Position numbers and translations under genes: made by a program | Source of the DNA: JAVBKV01 sp031553885 | Lineage (GTDB): Bacteria > Bacteroidota > Bacteroidia > Bacteroidales > Azobacteroidaceae | Length of the DNA stretch: 64,000 nucleotides | Reading direction: 5' to 3' | NCBI GenBank assembly: GCA_031553885.1 | Contig: JAVBKV010000011.1 | Span: forward strand, 1 to 64,000 | Notes under the pieces: model-generated | What the model was told of the DNA's origin: nothing | The model's database searches: none | Seen by the model: only the letters and a program-made list of their open reading frames with translations | Part shown: positions 26,107 through 34,382 of the stretch, piece by piece | Layout of the letters: each line of letters starts with the position of its first letter | Numbering within the stretch: the stretch's first letter is position 1

Positions 26107-26889
26107 TTAAATATGCTTATTTTCCAACACTTGTTCTACCAAATCAAACGAAGATAAAATATCCGCTTTTCCGGATCGAATAGCAACCGTATGCTCGAAA
26201 TGGGCAGAAGGTTTGCGGTCTGCGGTACGGACAGTCCAACCGTCCTTCTCGAATACCACATTTTTCTTTCCCTGGTTGATCATAGGCTCGATGGCAATAC
26301 ACATCCCGCTCTTTAATAACGGGCCATACCCTTTTTTTCCATAATTCGGAACTTCAGGTTCTTCGTGCATGTTTTTTCCGATCCCGTGTCCGATCAGTTC
26401 CCTGACCACCGTATACCCCCTGCTTTCGCAGTAAGTCTGGATCGAATTACCTACATCTCCTATTCGTTTTCCTTCCACAGCATTACTGATTCCCACATAT
26501 AAAGCCTCTTTCGTAGTCTGAAGTAACTGTTGTACTTCGGGAATAATTTCCCCTACTGCAAAAGTATAGGCAGAATCACCACAATAGCCGTTTATCTTTA
26601 CTCCACAATCCACAGAGACAATATCTCCTTCTTTCAACACATATTCCGACGGTATACCGTGTACAACATGTTCATTCACGGAAGTGCAGAGCGATTTCGG
26701 AAATCCGTTATATCCTAAAAACAAGGGGATTCCCCCATGATCCCGGATAAATTCCTCAGCTATTTTATCCAATTGAAGTGTAGTAACCCCCGGGGCTATT
26801 ACTTTGGCTACCTCAGCCAATGTAGCTCCTACCATCAAGTTGGCTACACGCATCAACTCTATTTCTTCGTCTGTCTTTAGATAAATCAT
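26107..26889 (-). CDS. map: Type I methionine aminopeptidase
   Basis: Removes the initiator Met from new proteins in the cytoplasm; needs two divalent metals. 260 residues. Ligand regions are visible: VSVDCGVKINGYCGDSAYT (two Asp), the His in HGIGKNMHEEP, and the Glu positions in CIAIEPMI and FEHTVAI. There is no N-terminal SH3 or zinc-finger extension, so it is the short type Ia form. Follows secY after 4 nt. Confidence 0.97.
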   Translation of the reverse strand: MIYLKTDEEIELMRVANLMVGATLAEVAKVIAPGVTTLQLDKIAEEFIRDHGGIPLFLGYNGFPKSLCTSVNEHVVHGIPSEYVLKEGDIVSVDCGVKINGYCGDSAYTFAVGEIIPEVQQLLQTTKEALYVGISNAVEGKRIGDVGNSIQTYCESRGYTVVRELIGHGIGKNMHEEPEVPNYGKKGYGPLLKSGMCIAIEPMINQGKKNVVFEKDGWTVRTADRKPSAHFEHTVAIRSGKADILSSFDLVEQVLENKHI

Positions 26890-26893
26890 TTGA

Positions 26894-28237
26894 TCAATAA
26901 GCTGAACCCTGACGGCCTTTGATCCTTCCGGACTTGAGTAAACCGTCGTAATGGCGCATCAACAAATGGCTCTCCACTTGTTGCAATGTATCCAGAACAA
27001 CACCCACTAAAATCAATAAGGATGTTCCTCCGAAAAATTGAGCGAATTCCTGCTTCACTCCGAACAAGCCTGCAAAGGCAGGCATAATAGCTACCATCGA
27101 AAGGAATAACGATCCGGGGAAAGTAATCCTTGACATGATTTCATCAATGTATTCAGCTGTTTTCTTTCCGGGTTTAATTCCGGGAATAAAACCATTATTC
27201 CGTTTCAGGTCTTCTGCCATTTGCTTCGGATTGATTGTAATTGCCGTATAAAAATACGTAAACAGAATAATCAACACCACAAATACAAAATTATACCAGA
27301 AACTGGAATGGTCAGCCAAAGGAGCAAACATCTTTGCAAAGAAACTATCCGACGTCGTTTGAGAAAATCCCATCAAAGTGATCGGAATAAACATAATGGC
27401 CTGAGCAAAAATAATCGGCATCACGTTAGCTGCGTTCACTTTCAAAGGAATATACTGCCTGGCTCCGCCAAACTGTTTATTTCCTATCATTTGTTTGGCA
27501 TATTGCACCGGAATACGTCTTGTTCCCTGAACCAGCAAAATAGCGCCAGCAATCACAAACAACAACAACACGATTTCTCCGAGGAACATCACCAAACCAC
27601 CGGTAGATTCAACAATCCGGGAAGAGACTTCCTGCTTGAGCGCTAAAGGCAAGCGGGCAAGGATACCGACCATGATGATAAATGAAATACCGTTTCCGAT
27701 TCCTTTATCTGTAATCCGTTCTCCTAACCAAAGAACAAACATGGATCCTGCAGCCAGAATGATCGTTGAAGTAAAACTAAACCAGAAACCGGCAGGCATT
27801 GCAGCTCCGGCTGCACGCATCTGTCCATTCAGGTTCATCAAGTAAGTAGGAGCCTGTAGCAACAGAATAGCCACTGTGAGATAGCGGGTATACTGGTTGA
27901 TTTTCCGGCGTCCACTTTCACCTTCCCGCTGCAGTTTCTGGAAATAAGGAAGTGCGATAGCAAACAATTGAATTACGATCGACGCTGAGATGTAGGGCAT
28001 AATTCCCAACGCTACAATAGAAGCATTGGAAAATGCACCTCCCGAAAACATATCGAACAACGACATAATACCTCCTGAAGTTTGCTTGTGCAACTCAGTC
28101 AGTGCCGCAGGATCGATACCGGGAAGTGTAATGACCGATAAAAAGCGATAAACCGCAATCAACATGCAAGTCACGAGAATCCGGTTTTTCAGATCCTCGA
28201 TTTTCCATATATTTTTAATCGTTTCAATTGCTCTCAT
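26894..28237 (-). CDS. secY: Preprotein translocase subunit SecY
   Basis: Channel subunit of the inner-membrane SecYEG translocon. 447 residues with ten membrane helices. The plug/TM2 region GGIMSLFDMFSGGAFSNASI, the TM4-5 loop, and the C-terminal cytoplasmic loop used by ribosome and SecA (NNGFIPGIKPGKKTAEYID) are all present. Lies 6 nt after rplO and 4 nt before map; translational coupling is likely. Confidence 0.98.
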   Translation of the reverse strand: MRAIETIKNIWKIEDLKNRILVTCMLIAVYRFLSVITLPGIDPAALTELHKQTSGGIMSLFDMFSGGAFSNASIVALGIMPYISASIVIQLFAIALPYFQKLQREGESGRRKINQYTRYLTVAILLLQAPTYLMNLNGQMRAAGAAMPAGFWFSFTSTIILAAGSMFVLWLGERITDKGIGNGISFIIMVGILARLPLALKQEVSSRIVESTGGLVMFLGEIVLLLFVIAGAILLVQGTRRIPVQYAKQMIGNKQFGGARQYIPLKVNAANVMPIIFAQAIMFIPITLMGFSQTTSDSFFAKMFAPLADHSSFWYNFVFVVLIILFTYFYTAITINPKQMAEDLKRNNGFIPGIKPGKKTAEYIDEIMSRITFPGSLFLSMVAIMPAFAGLFGVKQEFAQFFGGTSLLILVGVVLDTLQQVESHLLMRHYDGLLKSGRIKGRQGSAY

Positions 28238-28243
28238 TATGCA

Positions 28244-28690
28244 TCAGAGTTTAACAGCGGTTCCTCCTGCTGCGAGGATAGCAGCTTCTGCTGTTTTGGA
28301 GAAAGCATGAGCTTCTACTTCCAATTTTGCAGTAACACTTCCTTTACCCAGGATTTTCACCAGTTGGTTTGAAGAAATAAATCCGGCGTTTACTAACTCT
28401 TCGATACCGATTTTTGTCAACTGTTGAGTTTCAGCCATTTGCTGCAAGGTTTCAATATTAATAGCTTTGTATTCAACACGATTAATATTTTTGAAACCGA
28501 ACTTAGGCAAACGTCTTTGAATGGGCATCTGACCTCCTTCGAAACCAGTCTTTTTGGAGTAACCGGATCTTGATTTCTGTCCTTTATGACCTCTGGTGGA
28601 AGTTCCTCCCAGACCAGAACCGGTACCACGACCAATTCTCTTGCGGGTTTTTACAGAACCTTCAGCGGGTTTTAAATTCGATAAATTCAT
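28244..28690 (-). CDS. rplO: 50S ribosomal protein L15
   Basis: 50S assembly protein of 148 residues. The N-terminal extended Gly/Arg-rich arm (KRIGRGTGSGLGGTSTRGHK) threads into 23S rRNA; the C-terminal globular part ends in an Ala-rich helix (FSKTAEAAILAAGGTAVKL). An inverted-repeat element fills the gap before it, leaving about 5 nt to the start codon. Confidence 0.98.
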   Translation of the reverse strand: MNLSNLKPAEGSVKTRKRIGRGTGSGLGGTSTRGHKGQKSRSGYSKKTGFEGGQMPIQRRLPKFGFKNINRVEYKAINIETLQQMAETQQLTKIGIEELVNAGFISSNQLVKILGKGSVTAKLEVEAHAFSKTAEAAILAAGGTAVKL

Positions 28691-28695
28691 ATTTA

Positions 28696-28800
28696 GTTAT
28701 AAATTATAAATTAAAAATAAGTTAAGAGCTAAGAGTTAAGATTTAAGAGTGGAAAACCTTTGTTTCAGCATTCTTAATTCTTAATTTTTAATTCTTAATT
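28696..28800. repeat. Heptamer inverted-repeat element, rpmD-rplO gap
   Basis: Left arm about 28696-28750, with units such as AAATTAA, TTAAGAG and CTAAGAG, is partly degraded. The loop is about 20 nt and the right arm is about 28770-28800 (TTCTTAA and TTTTTAA units). The right arm provides the rpmD stop codon, and the left arm ends about 5 nt before the rplO start. Confidence 0.75.
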
Positions 28801-28971
28801 TTGTATTTCAACCAAGTGTTTCACTTTATTGACCATCCCACGAATCGCAGGATTATCTTCATGCTCTACCACACGACCTGTTTTTTTAAGTCCCAGTGCA
28901 TCCAATGTTCTTTTCTGATCTTTCGGGCAATTGATGCGACTTCTTACTTGTTTTATTTTAATCGTTGCCAT
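28795..28971 (-). CDS. rpmD: 50S ribosomal protein L30
   Basis: Small 50S protein of 58 residues, translated by eye: MATIKIKQVRSRINCPKDQK, then RTLDALGLKKTGRVVEHEDN, ending KHLVEIQN. The length and the L30 signature region (RTLDALGLKK) are normal. Its TAA stop lies inside the first unit of an inverted-repeat element. It sits 17 nt after rpsE, the usual order. Confidence 0.95.
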   Translation of the reverse strand: MATIKIKQVRSRINCPKDQKRTLDALGLKKTGRVVEHEDNPAIRGMVNKVKHLVEIQN

Positions 28972-28988
28972 ATCTATTTTCCTCCTGA

Positions 28989-29504
28989 TTATCCTTTAAA
29001 CACTTTTTCCACTGAAATACCACGGTTTTGTGCAACCATTGCAGGATCTCTCAACTCACTCAGCGCAGCAATTGTAGCTTTCACTAAGTTGTGAGGGTTG
29101 GACGATCCTTTGGATTTAGCCAAAACGTCTGTGATTCCAACACTTTCCAATACAGCACGCATAGCACCCCCGGCTTTTACTCCGGTACCATGAGTAGCCG
29201 GTTTGATAAACACTTGAGCTCCACCGAATTTAGCCACTTGTTCGTGAGGGATTGTTCCTTTATATACAGGAACTTTGATCAGGTTCTTTTTTGCAGCCTC
29301 CACGCCTTTAGCGATTGCTGACGTAACTTCACCGGCTTTACCTAAACCCCAGCCGATAATACCATCTTCATTTCCTACTACGACAATAGCTGCAAAGCTG
29401 AAGGTACGACCCCCTTTTGTAACTTTAGTCACACGATTGATGGCAACTAATCTATCTTTTAATTCCAAGTCATTTGTTGACTTTACTTTATTATTTACTG
29501 CCAT
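28989..29504 (-). CDS. rpsE: 30S ribosomal protein S5
   Basis: 30S protein important for translational accuracy, 171 residues. The double-stranded RNA-binding-like N-terminal domain (RVTKVTKGGRTFSFAAIVVV) and the C-terminal domain (GTGVKAGGAMRAVLESVGIT, then KSKGSSNPHNLVKATIAAL) are both intact. Placed 6 nt after rplR and 17 nt before rpmD. Confidence 0.98.
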   Translation of the reverse strand: MAVNNKVKSTNDLELKDRLVAINRVTKVTKGGRTFSFAAIVVVGNEDGIIGWGLGKAGEVTSAIAKGVEAAKKNLIKVPVYKGTIPHEQVAKFGGAQVFIKPATHGTGVKAGGAMRAVLESVGITDVLAKSKGSSNPHNLVKATIAALSELRDPAMVAQNRGISVEKVFKG

Positions 29505-29510
29505 TTTTCA

Positions 29511-29855
29511 TTAAAATTTAAGTCCACCTTTACGAGCAGCATCTGCCAATTCTTTCACTCTGCCATGGTATAAATAACCATTCCGGTCAAAAATAACGGC
29601 TTCAACACCCGCTTCTTTTGATTTTTGAGCAATCAACTCTCCTACTTTGGAAGCAATTTCTTTTTTCGGAGCTTTATCACTGATCGCTACAGAAGAAGCA
29701 GCAGCCAATGTTTTGCCGGTCAGGTCATCAATTACCTGGGCATAAATTTGCTTATTGCTTCTGAACACTGTCAAACGCGGACATTCAGCAGTTCCTGAGA
29801 TATGCTTACGAACACGTTGTTTTATCTTGATTCTTCTTAATTCCTTTGTTGTCAT
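29511..29855 (-). CDS. rplR: 50S ribosomal protein L18
   Basis: 5S rRNA-binding protein of the 50S central protuberance. 114 residues with the standard start region (RIKIKQRVRKHISGTAECPR), the RLTVFRSNKQIYAQVIDDL core and the end FDRNGYLYHGRVKELADAAR plus KGGLKF. It lies 21 nt after rplF and 6 nt before rpsE. Confidence 0.98.
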   Translation of the reverse strand: MTTKELRRIKIKQRVRKHISGTAECPRLTVFRSNKQIYAQVIDDLTGKTLAAASSVAISDKAPKKEIASKVGELIAQKSKEAGVEAVIFDRNGYLYHGRVKELADAARKGGLKF

Positions 29856-29876
29856 GATAATCTTCAGTTTTTGAAA

Positions 29877-30428
29877 TTACTTACTTGCTGACTTTCCGGA
29901 TTTTCTGCGAACCACTTCACCCACAAAACGGATACCTTTACCTTTGTAAGGCTCAACTTTACGGAAAGAACGGATTTTCGCACAAACTTGTCCGAGCAAT
30001 TGTTTGTCTGCCGATTCCAGGATAACCAACGGATTTTTATTTCTTTCACTCTTGGTTTCCACTTTGACTTCCGGCGGTAACATCAAATAGATATTGTGGG
30101 TGTATCCTAATGAAAAGTCCAACAGATTACCGGTATTAACAACACGGTAGCCAACCCCGACTAATTCGAGTTCTTTCTTGTAACCTTCCGACACACCGAC
30201 AACCATGTTATTGATCAACGAACGATACAACCCGTGCAATGCCCGGTGATGTCTTTCGTCTGTCGGTCTGGATATTGTCAGCACATTATCACTCAATTCT
30301 AATTTAATATCCGGATTTACATCCTGGGATAATTGACCTTTCGGACCCTTTACCGTCACCACATTGTCTTTCATGGTGAATGTTACTCCGGCAGGGATTT
30401 GGATGGGTAATTTACCTATTCTTGACAT
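29877..30428 (-). CDS. rplF: 50S ribosomal protein L6
   Basis: 50S protein near the factor-binding site, 183 residues. Two similar alpha/beta domains are seen; the second contains the L6 signature around SADKQLLGQVCAKIRSFRKV and PYKGKGIRFVGEVVRRKSGK. The length is normal. It follows rpsH after 15 nt. Confidence 0.98.
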   Translation of the reverse strand: MSRIGKLPIQIPAGVTFTMKDNVVTVKGPKGQLSQDVNPDIKLELSDNVLTISRPTDERHHRALHGLYRSLINNMVVGVSEGYKKELELVGVGYRVVNTGNLLDFSLGYTHNIYLMLPPEVKVETKSERNKNPLVILESADKQLLGQVCAKIRSFRKVEPYKGKGIRFVGEVVRRKSGKSASK

Positions 30429-30443
30429 ACTTTTTCCTCCTGA

Positions 30444-30839
30444 TTAATAAACGTAACATAAAACTTCCCCGCCGATTTTGAGATCGCGGGCTTCTTTGTC
30501 AGTCATTACTCCCTTAGAAGTAGAAAGCACAGCAATACCTAATCCATTCAACACCCGAGGTATATCTTTGTAACCGGTGTATTGACGCAACCCCGGAGTA
30601 GAAACTCTCTTCAGGGTTTTAATTGCGTTCACTTTATTCACTGGGTCATACTTCAGGGCAATTTTAATGGAGCCCTGAGGACCTTCGTCTACAAACTTGT
30701 AATTCAAGATGTAGCCTTTGTCGAAAAGGATCTTAGTGATCTCTTTCTTTAAATTCGACGCCGGAACTTCCACCACTCTGTGTTTTGCTTTGATGGCGTT
30801 CCGAAGTCTTGTCAGATAATCTGCAATTGGATCTGTCAT
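30444..30839 (-). CDS. rpsH: 30S ribosomal protein S8
   Basis: Primary 16S-binding protein of 131 residues (MTDPIADYLTRLRNAIKAKH start; VLSTSKGVMTDKEARDLKIG end, with the conserved STSKG RNA-contact loop). In E. coli S8 represses the spc operon. Here a small GC-rich hairpin (30862-30876) lies 23 nt upstream of its start codon, so local control is conceivable but unproven. Confidence 0.98.
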   Translation of the reverse strand: MTDPIADYLTRLRNAIKAKHRVVEVPASNLKKEITKILFDKGYILNYKFVDEGPQGSIKIALKYDPVNKVNAIKTLKRVSTPGLRQYTGYKDIPRVLNGLGIAVLSTSKGVMTDKEARDLKIGGEVLCYVY

Positions 30840-30861
30840 GATTGATTAAAAATTAAATTGA

Positions 30862-30876
30862 TCCGGCCTCCCCGGA
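30862..30876 (-). promoter_or_regulatory. Small GC-rich hairpin before rpsH
   Basis: TCCGG (30862-30866) pairs with CCGGA (30872-30876) around a 5-nt loop. It is the only GC-rich segment in an otherwise AT-rich 132-nt gap and lies just upstream of the rpsH start. Too short to call a terminator, since no T-run follows. Confidence 0.35.
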
Positions 30877-30894
30877 CAATATTTAACACTCGTT

Positions 30895-30970
30895 GAATTA
30901 AAAATGAAAAATTAAAATGGAAGAGACAGTTTATCTCGTATATTCTTGATTTTTAATTCTTAATTATTTT
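30895..30970. repeat. Heptamer inverted-repeat element, rpsN-rpsH gap
   Basis: Left arm about 30895-30922 (GAATTAA, AAATGAA, AAATTAA, AATGGAA units), loop about 20 nt, right arm about 30942-30970, abutting the rpsN stop codon. Unlike most copies it leaves 55 nt, including the small GC hairpin, before the downstream start codon. Confidence 0.7.
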
Positions 30971-30971
30971 T

Positions 30972-31241
30972 TTACCAGCTCGCTTTCTTCACCCCCGGGA
31001 TTAATCCGGCAGAAGCCATTTCGCGTAATTGAATACGTGAAATACCGAACTGACGAACATATCCTTTCGGACGACCTGTAATCTTGCAACGGTTGTGCAA
31101 ACGTACAGGAGAAGCATTTTTAGGCAGTGCTTGTAAAGCTTCATAATTACCTTCTGCTTTCAGTTGTGCTCTTTTTTCAGCATACTTGGCAACTAATTTT
31201 GCACGCTTTACTTCACGGGCTTTCATTGATTCCTTAGCCAT
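30972..31241 (-). CDS. rpsN: 30S ribosomal protein S14
   Basis: 30S head protein of 89 residues. It is the zinc-independent long form: only one Cys (NRCKITGRPKGYVRQFG) instead of the four-Cys finger of the short form. The end, ASAGLIPGVKKASW, is the conserved S14 C-terminus. Two nt after rplE; an inverted-repeat element follows its stop codon. Confidence 0.98.
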   Translation of the reverse strand: MAKESMKAREVKRAKLVAKYAEKRAQLKAEGNYEALQALPKNASPVRLHNRCKITGRPKGYVRQFGISRIQLREMASAGLIPGVKKASW

Positions 31242-31243
31242 AT

Positions 31244-31801
31244 TTAGTCTTTTTTAGCATTTTTAAAAGGTAATCCAAATTCTCTCAAAAGAGCATACCC
31301 TTCCTCATCTGTTTTTGCAGAGGTCACAAAGGTAATATTCATTCCCAATATTTTCGATATATTATCGATATTAATTTCAGGAAAAATGATTTGCTCTTCA
31401 ACTCCAAGGGTATAATTTCCTCTTCCGTCTAACTTGCTTTCGATACCTTTGAAGTCACGGATACGGGGCAAAGCTACCCGAACCAGTCTTTCCAGGAATT
31501 CGTACATTTGCTCACGACGCAGGGTAACCATTGCTCCGATCGGCATTTTTTTACGCAGCTTGAAGTTGGAAATATCCTTTTTAGAAACTGTTGCCACAGC
31601 CTTTTGCCCAGTGATAGCCGTTAATTCTGCGATTGCAACATCAATCAGTTTTTTATCTGCCACTGCAACACCCAGTCCCTGATTGATTACAATTTTTTTC
31701 AGAACGGGAACTTGCATAATGGAAGTATAAGAAAACTCTTTCATCAAAGCAGGAACAATTTTTTCCTGATATTCTTTTTTTAGATTAGCGGTATTGCTCA
31801 T
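31244..31801 (-). CDS. rplE: 50S ribosomal protein L5
   Basis: 5S rRNA-binding protein that touches P-site tRNA. 185 residues, with the family regions PVLKKIVINQGLGVAVADKK, LRKKMPIGAMVTLRREQMYE and INIDNISKILGMNITFVTSA. Its start codon shares one base with the rplX stop codon (position 31801), so translation is probably coupled. Confidence 0.98.
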   Translation of the reverse strand: MSNTANLKKEYQEKIVPALMKEFSYTSIMQVPVLKKIVINQGLGVAVADKKLIDVAIAELTAITGQKAVATVSKKDISNFKLRKKMPIGAMVTLRREQMYEFLERLVRVALPRIRDFKGIESKLDGRGNYTLGVEEQIIFPEINIDNISKILGMNITFVTSAKTDEEGYALLREFGLPFKNAKKD

Positions 31802-32121
31802 TACTTAATCTCCTCTCCTGATTTTTTAGAAACACGAACCAATACTCCTTTTGCATTCAACTTACGACCGATACGGGTAGGTTTTCCACTTTTAGGATCC
31901 AAAACGTTCAAATTCGAAATATGAACAGGAGCTTCTTTCTTTTCAATTCCTCCCTGAGGACTTTTTGCATTCGGCTTGGTACTCTTGGATACCATATTAA
32001 CACCTTCCACAAGGGCACGTTGCTTGTCGATATATACTTTCAACACGCGACCGGTCTTGCCTTTATCTTCTCCGGCATTAACAAAAACTATATCGCCTTT
32101 TTTAATATGTAATTTACTCAT
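31801..32121 (-). CDS. rplX: 50S ribosomal protein L24
   Basis: Assembly-initiator protein of the 50S subunit. 106 residues with a KOW motif near the N-terminus (KKGDIVFVNAGEDKGKTGRV) and the conserved VEGVNMVSKSTKPN. An inverted-repeat element fills the gap before it, leaving about 10 A/G-rich nt before the ATG. Confidence 0.98.
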   Translation of the reverse strand: MSKLHIKKGDIVFVNAGEDKGKTGRVLKVYIDKQRALVEGVNMVSKSTKPNAKSPQGGIEKKEAPVHISNLNVLDPKSGKPTRIGRKLNAKGVLVRVSKKSGEEIK

Positions 32122-32130
32122 TTCTTTTTT

Positions 32131-32230
32131 AATTAAGAATTAAAAATTAAGAATTAAGAATTGAAAAATGCGCAGATTTTCCGGATTTTTCATTTTTAAT
32201 TTTTCATTTTTAATTTTTCATTTTTAATTA
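32131..32230. repeat. Heptamer inverted-repeat element, rplN-rplX gap
   Basis: Left arm 32131-32170 (TTAATTAA, then GAATTAA, AAATTAA, GAATTAA, GAATTGA), loop of about 15 nt, right arm about 32186-32230. Read in the complementary strand, the right arm alternates AAATGAA and AAATTAA in the same register, giving a stem of about 40 bp with many G-U pairs. It shares its outermost bases with the rplN stop codon. Confidence 0.85.
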
Positions 32231-32593
32231 AAGCACTTCCGGTGCTAACGAAACGATTTTCATATTGGCAGCACGAAGTTCCCGGGCTACAGGACCAAAG
32301 ATACGGCTTCCACGGATTTCTCCGGCATTGTTCAACAACACACAGGCATTGTCGTCAAAGCGGATATAAGAACCATCCGGACGGCGGATTTCTTTTTTCG
32401 TACGTACAATAATCGCTTTGGATACTGCACCTTTTTTAACATCACTCGATGGGATTACGTTCTTTACAGCAACGACAATAACATCCCCGACAGAAGCGTA
32501 GCGTCTTCTTGTTCCACCCAACACGCGGATGCAAAGAACTTCTTTTGCGCCACTGTTATCAGCTACGGTAAGTCTTGATTCTTGTTGTATCAT
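32228..32593 (-). CDS. rplN: 50S ribosomal protein L14
   Basis: 50S protein in the inter-subunit bridge region, 121 residues. It shows the L14 signature (SRLTVADNSGAKEVLCIRVL, GAVSKAIIVRTKKEIRRPDG, ending LAPEVL). Only 2 nt after rpsQ. Its TAA stop is embedded in an inverted-repeat arm. Confidence 0.98.
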   Translation of the reverse strand: MIQQESRLTVADNSGAKEVLCIRVLGGTRRRYASVGDVIVVAVKNVIPSSDVKKGAVSKAIIVRTKKEIRRPDGSYIRFDDNACVLLNNAGEIRGSRIFGPVARELRAANMKIVSLAPEVL

Positions 32594-32595
32594 AA

Positions 32596-32853
32596 TTACT
32601 TAGCTTTTTCGATTATTTCCACTAATCTCCATCTCTTGGTTTTACTCAATGGACGAGTTTCCATGATTCTCACGGTATCACCGATATTGCATTCATTTTT
32701 TTCGTCATGAGCATGGAATTTTTTCGTCTTGTTTACGAATTTTCCATAGATCGGGTGTTTTTCTTTCCATTTTACGGCAACAGTAATGGATTTTTCCATT
32801 TTATTGCTGGAAACAACGCCGATTCTTTCTTTTCTTAAATTTCTCGTTTCCAT
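32596..32853 (-). CDS. rpsQ: 30S ribosomal protein S17
   Basis: Early-assembling 16S-binding protein of the OB-fold type, 85 residues from METRNLRKERIGVVSSNKME. A possible ATG 9 nt upstream (32862, adding MSL) would overlap rpmC; the ATG at 32853 matches other Bacteroidota S17 starts and leaves a 5-nt gap. The end is KRWRLVEIIEKAK. Confidence 0.96.
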   Translation of the reverse strand: METRNLRKERIGVVSSNKMEKSITVAVKWKEKHPIYGKFVNKTKKFHAHDEKNECNIGDTVRIMETRPLSKTKRWRLVEIIEKAK

Positions 32854-32858
32854 CAGGC

Positions 32859-33062
32859 TCATTTTGATTGATTATTAAGTTCTCTCTGGCGCAATTCAGT
32901 TTTCATGCGCGCAATCATCCTGCGTGATTGTGTAATCACTGCAGGGCTGTCCAACGGAGAAATACTGTGATTGATTTTCTTTTGGTTGTAAGCAGCAGTT
33001 TCTGCTTCAATCCGTTCTTTCAATTCACTGGTCGACAGTTCTCTAATTTCTGCAATTTTCAT
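32859..33062 (-). CDS. rpmC: 50S ribosomal protein L29
   Basis: Helical-hairpin protein at the polypeptide exit, where SRP and trigger factor dock. 67 residues from MKIAEIRELSTSELKERIEA; an upstream ATG (33071) would overlap rplP, so 33062 is preferred. The SRRMIARMKTELRQRELN end is typical. Confidence 0.96.
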   Translation of the reverse strand: MKIAEIRELSTSELKERIEAETAAYNQKKINHSISPLDSPAVITQSRRMIARMKTELRQRELNNQSK

Positions 33063-33067
33063 AACGA

Positions 33068-33502
33068 TCACACATTTTGATTTTCATAATCATAATCACG
33101 TCTTACGACAAACTTAGTAGTCACAGGAAGTTTCTGAGCAGCAAGTCTCAATGCTTCTTTTGCAACATCAAAAGATACGCCTTCAATTTCGAAGATGATT
33201 CTGCCCGGTGTAACAGGAGCTACAAATCCTTCTGGAGATCCTTTACCTTTACCCATACGTACTTCAGCCGGTTTTTTGGTAATAGGCTTGTCGGGGAAAA
33301 TTCTTACCCAAACCTGACCTTGACGTTGCATATAACGAGTCACAGCGATACGGGCAGCTTCGATCTGACGCCCTGTGATCCACTTGGATTGCAAAGATTT
33401 TATACCAAAAGAACCGAACGACAACTCATTGCCTCTTCCGGCATTGCCTTTCATCCGGCCTTTTTGCGACCTTCTGAATTTTGTTTTTTTCGGTTGTAAC
33501 AT
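33068..33502 (-). CDS. rplP: 50S ribosomal protein L16
   Basis: 50S protein next to the A-site tRNA elbow, 144 residues. It has the L16 regions FRRSQKGRMKGNAGRGNELS, RIFPDKPITKKPAEVRMGKG and KGSPEGFVAPVTPGRIIFEI. An inverted-repeat element precedes it, leaving 9 nt before the ATG; rpmC follows after 5 nt. Confidence 0.98.
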   Translation of the reverse strand: MLQPKKTKFRRSQKGRMKGNAGRGNELSFGSFGIKSLQSKWITGRQIEAARIAVTRYMQRQGQVWVRIFPDKPITKKPAEVRMGKGKGSPEGFVAPVTPGRIIFEIEGVSFDVAKEALRLAAQKLPVTTKFVVRRDYDYENQNV

Positions 33503-33511
33503 TTTCTTTTT

Positions 33512-33609
33512 GAATTAAGAATTAAGAATTAAGAATTAAGAATTAAAGAACCCAACCAAGTGAACTGTATAATTTTTAATTTTTCATTCTTAATTTTTCA
33601 TTTTTAATC
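33512..33609. repeat. Heptamer inverted-repeat element, rpsC-rplP gap
   Basis: The left arm 33512-33550 holds five uninterrupted GAATTAA units, the cleanest array in the window. The loop of about 20 nt contains CCAACCAAG, and the right arm is about 33571-33609 (TTTTTAA, TTTTTCA, TTCTTAA units). It touches the rpsC TGA stop on one side and ends 9 nt from the rplP start. Confidence 0.85.
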
Positions 33610-34375
33610 ACTTTCTCTCTCTCGGGCCTCTTTTTTTGAAACCGCCTCTATCTCCTCTGTCATTCCTGTCATTTCTGCCGCCTCTATCTTCGCCACCTCT
33701 TCTGTGACCAGTTTCTTTGGTTGCAGTAAATGAAGGAGCCAGGTCTTTCTTTCCATAGATTTCTCCACGGCAGATCCAGACTTTTACACCCAAAAGACCT
33801 ACTTTCGTCAATGCTTCTCCCAAAGCATAGTCGATATCGGCTCTCAATGTGTGCAACGGAGTTCTTCCTTCTTTATACATTTCAGAACGAGCCATCTCAG
33901 CACCGTTCAGACGTCCGGAGATTTGAATTTTGATTCCTTCCGCACCCATTCTCATGGTAGAAGCAATCGCCATTTTTACAGCGCGACGGTAAGCAACTTT
34001 ACCTTCCAGTTGACGGGCAATGTTATTTGCCACGATTACAGCGTCTAATTCCGGTCTTTTTACTTCAAAAATGTTGATTTGAATTTCCTTGTCAGTAATT
34101 TTCTTCAACTCTTCTTTCAGTTTGTCCACTTCCTGACCACCTTTACCGATAATAATACCCGGACGAGCCGTGCATACGGTAATGGTAACCAGTTTCAATG
34201 TACGTTCAATAACGATGCGAGATACACTTGCTTTGGCGAGACGGGCATTGAGGTATTTACGGATCTTGCTGTCTTCAAACAAAGTATCACCATAATTATT
34301 GCCTCCGTACCAGTTGGAATCCCATCCTCGGATGATTCCCAAACGATTACTTATCGGATTTACTTTTTGTCCCAT
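33608..34375 (-). CDS. rpsC: 30S ribosomal protein S3
   Basis: 30S head protein at the mRNA entry tunnel, with helicase function together with S4 and S5. 255 residues. KH domain with TARPGIIIGKGGQEVDKLKE; C-terminal S3 domain with RMGAEGIKIQISGRLNGAEM and GVKVWICRGEIYGKKDLAPS. The last 35 or so residues form an Arg/Gly/Asp-rich tail (GGEDRGGRNDRNDRGDRGGF) that resembles RGG-type RNA-binding repeats and lengthens the protein beyond the E. coli form. Confidence 0.98.
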   Translation of the reverse strand: MGQKVNPISNRLGIIRGWDSNWYGGNNYGDTLFEDSKIRKYLNARLAKASVSRIVIERTLKLVTITVCTARPGIIIGKGGQEVDKLKEELKKITDKEIQINIFEVKRPELDAVIVANNIARQLEGKVAYRRAVKMAIASTMRMGAEGIKIQISGRLNGAEMARSEMYKEGRTPLHTLRADIDYALGEALTKVGLLGVKVWICRGEIYGKKDLAPSFTATKETGHRRGGEDRGGRNDRNDRGDRGGFKKRGPRERK

Positions 34376-34382
34376 TTAGCAA

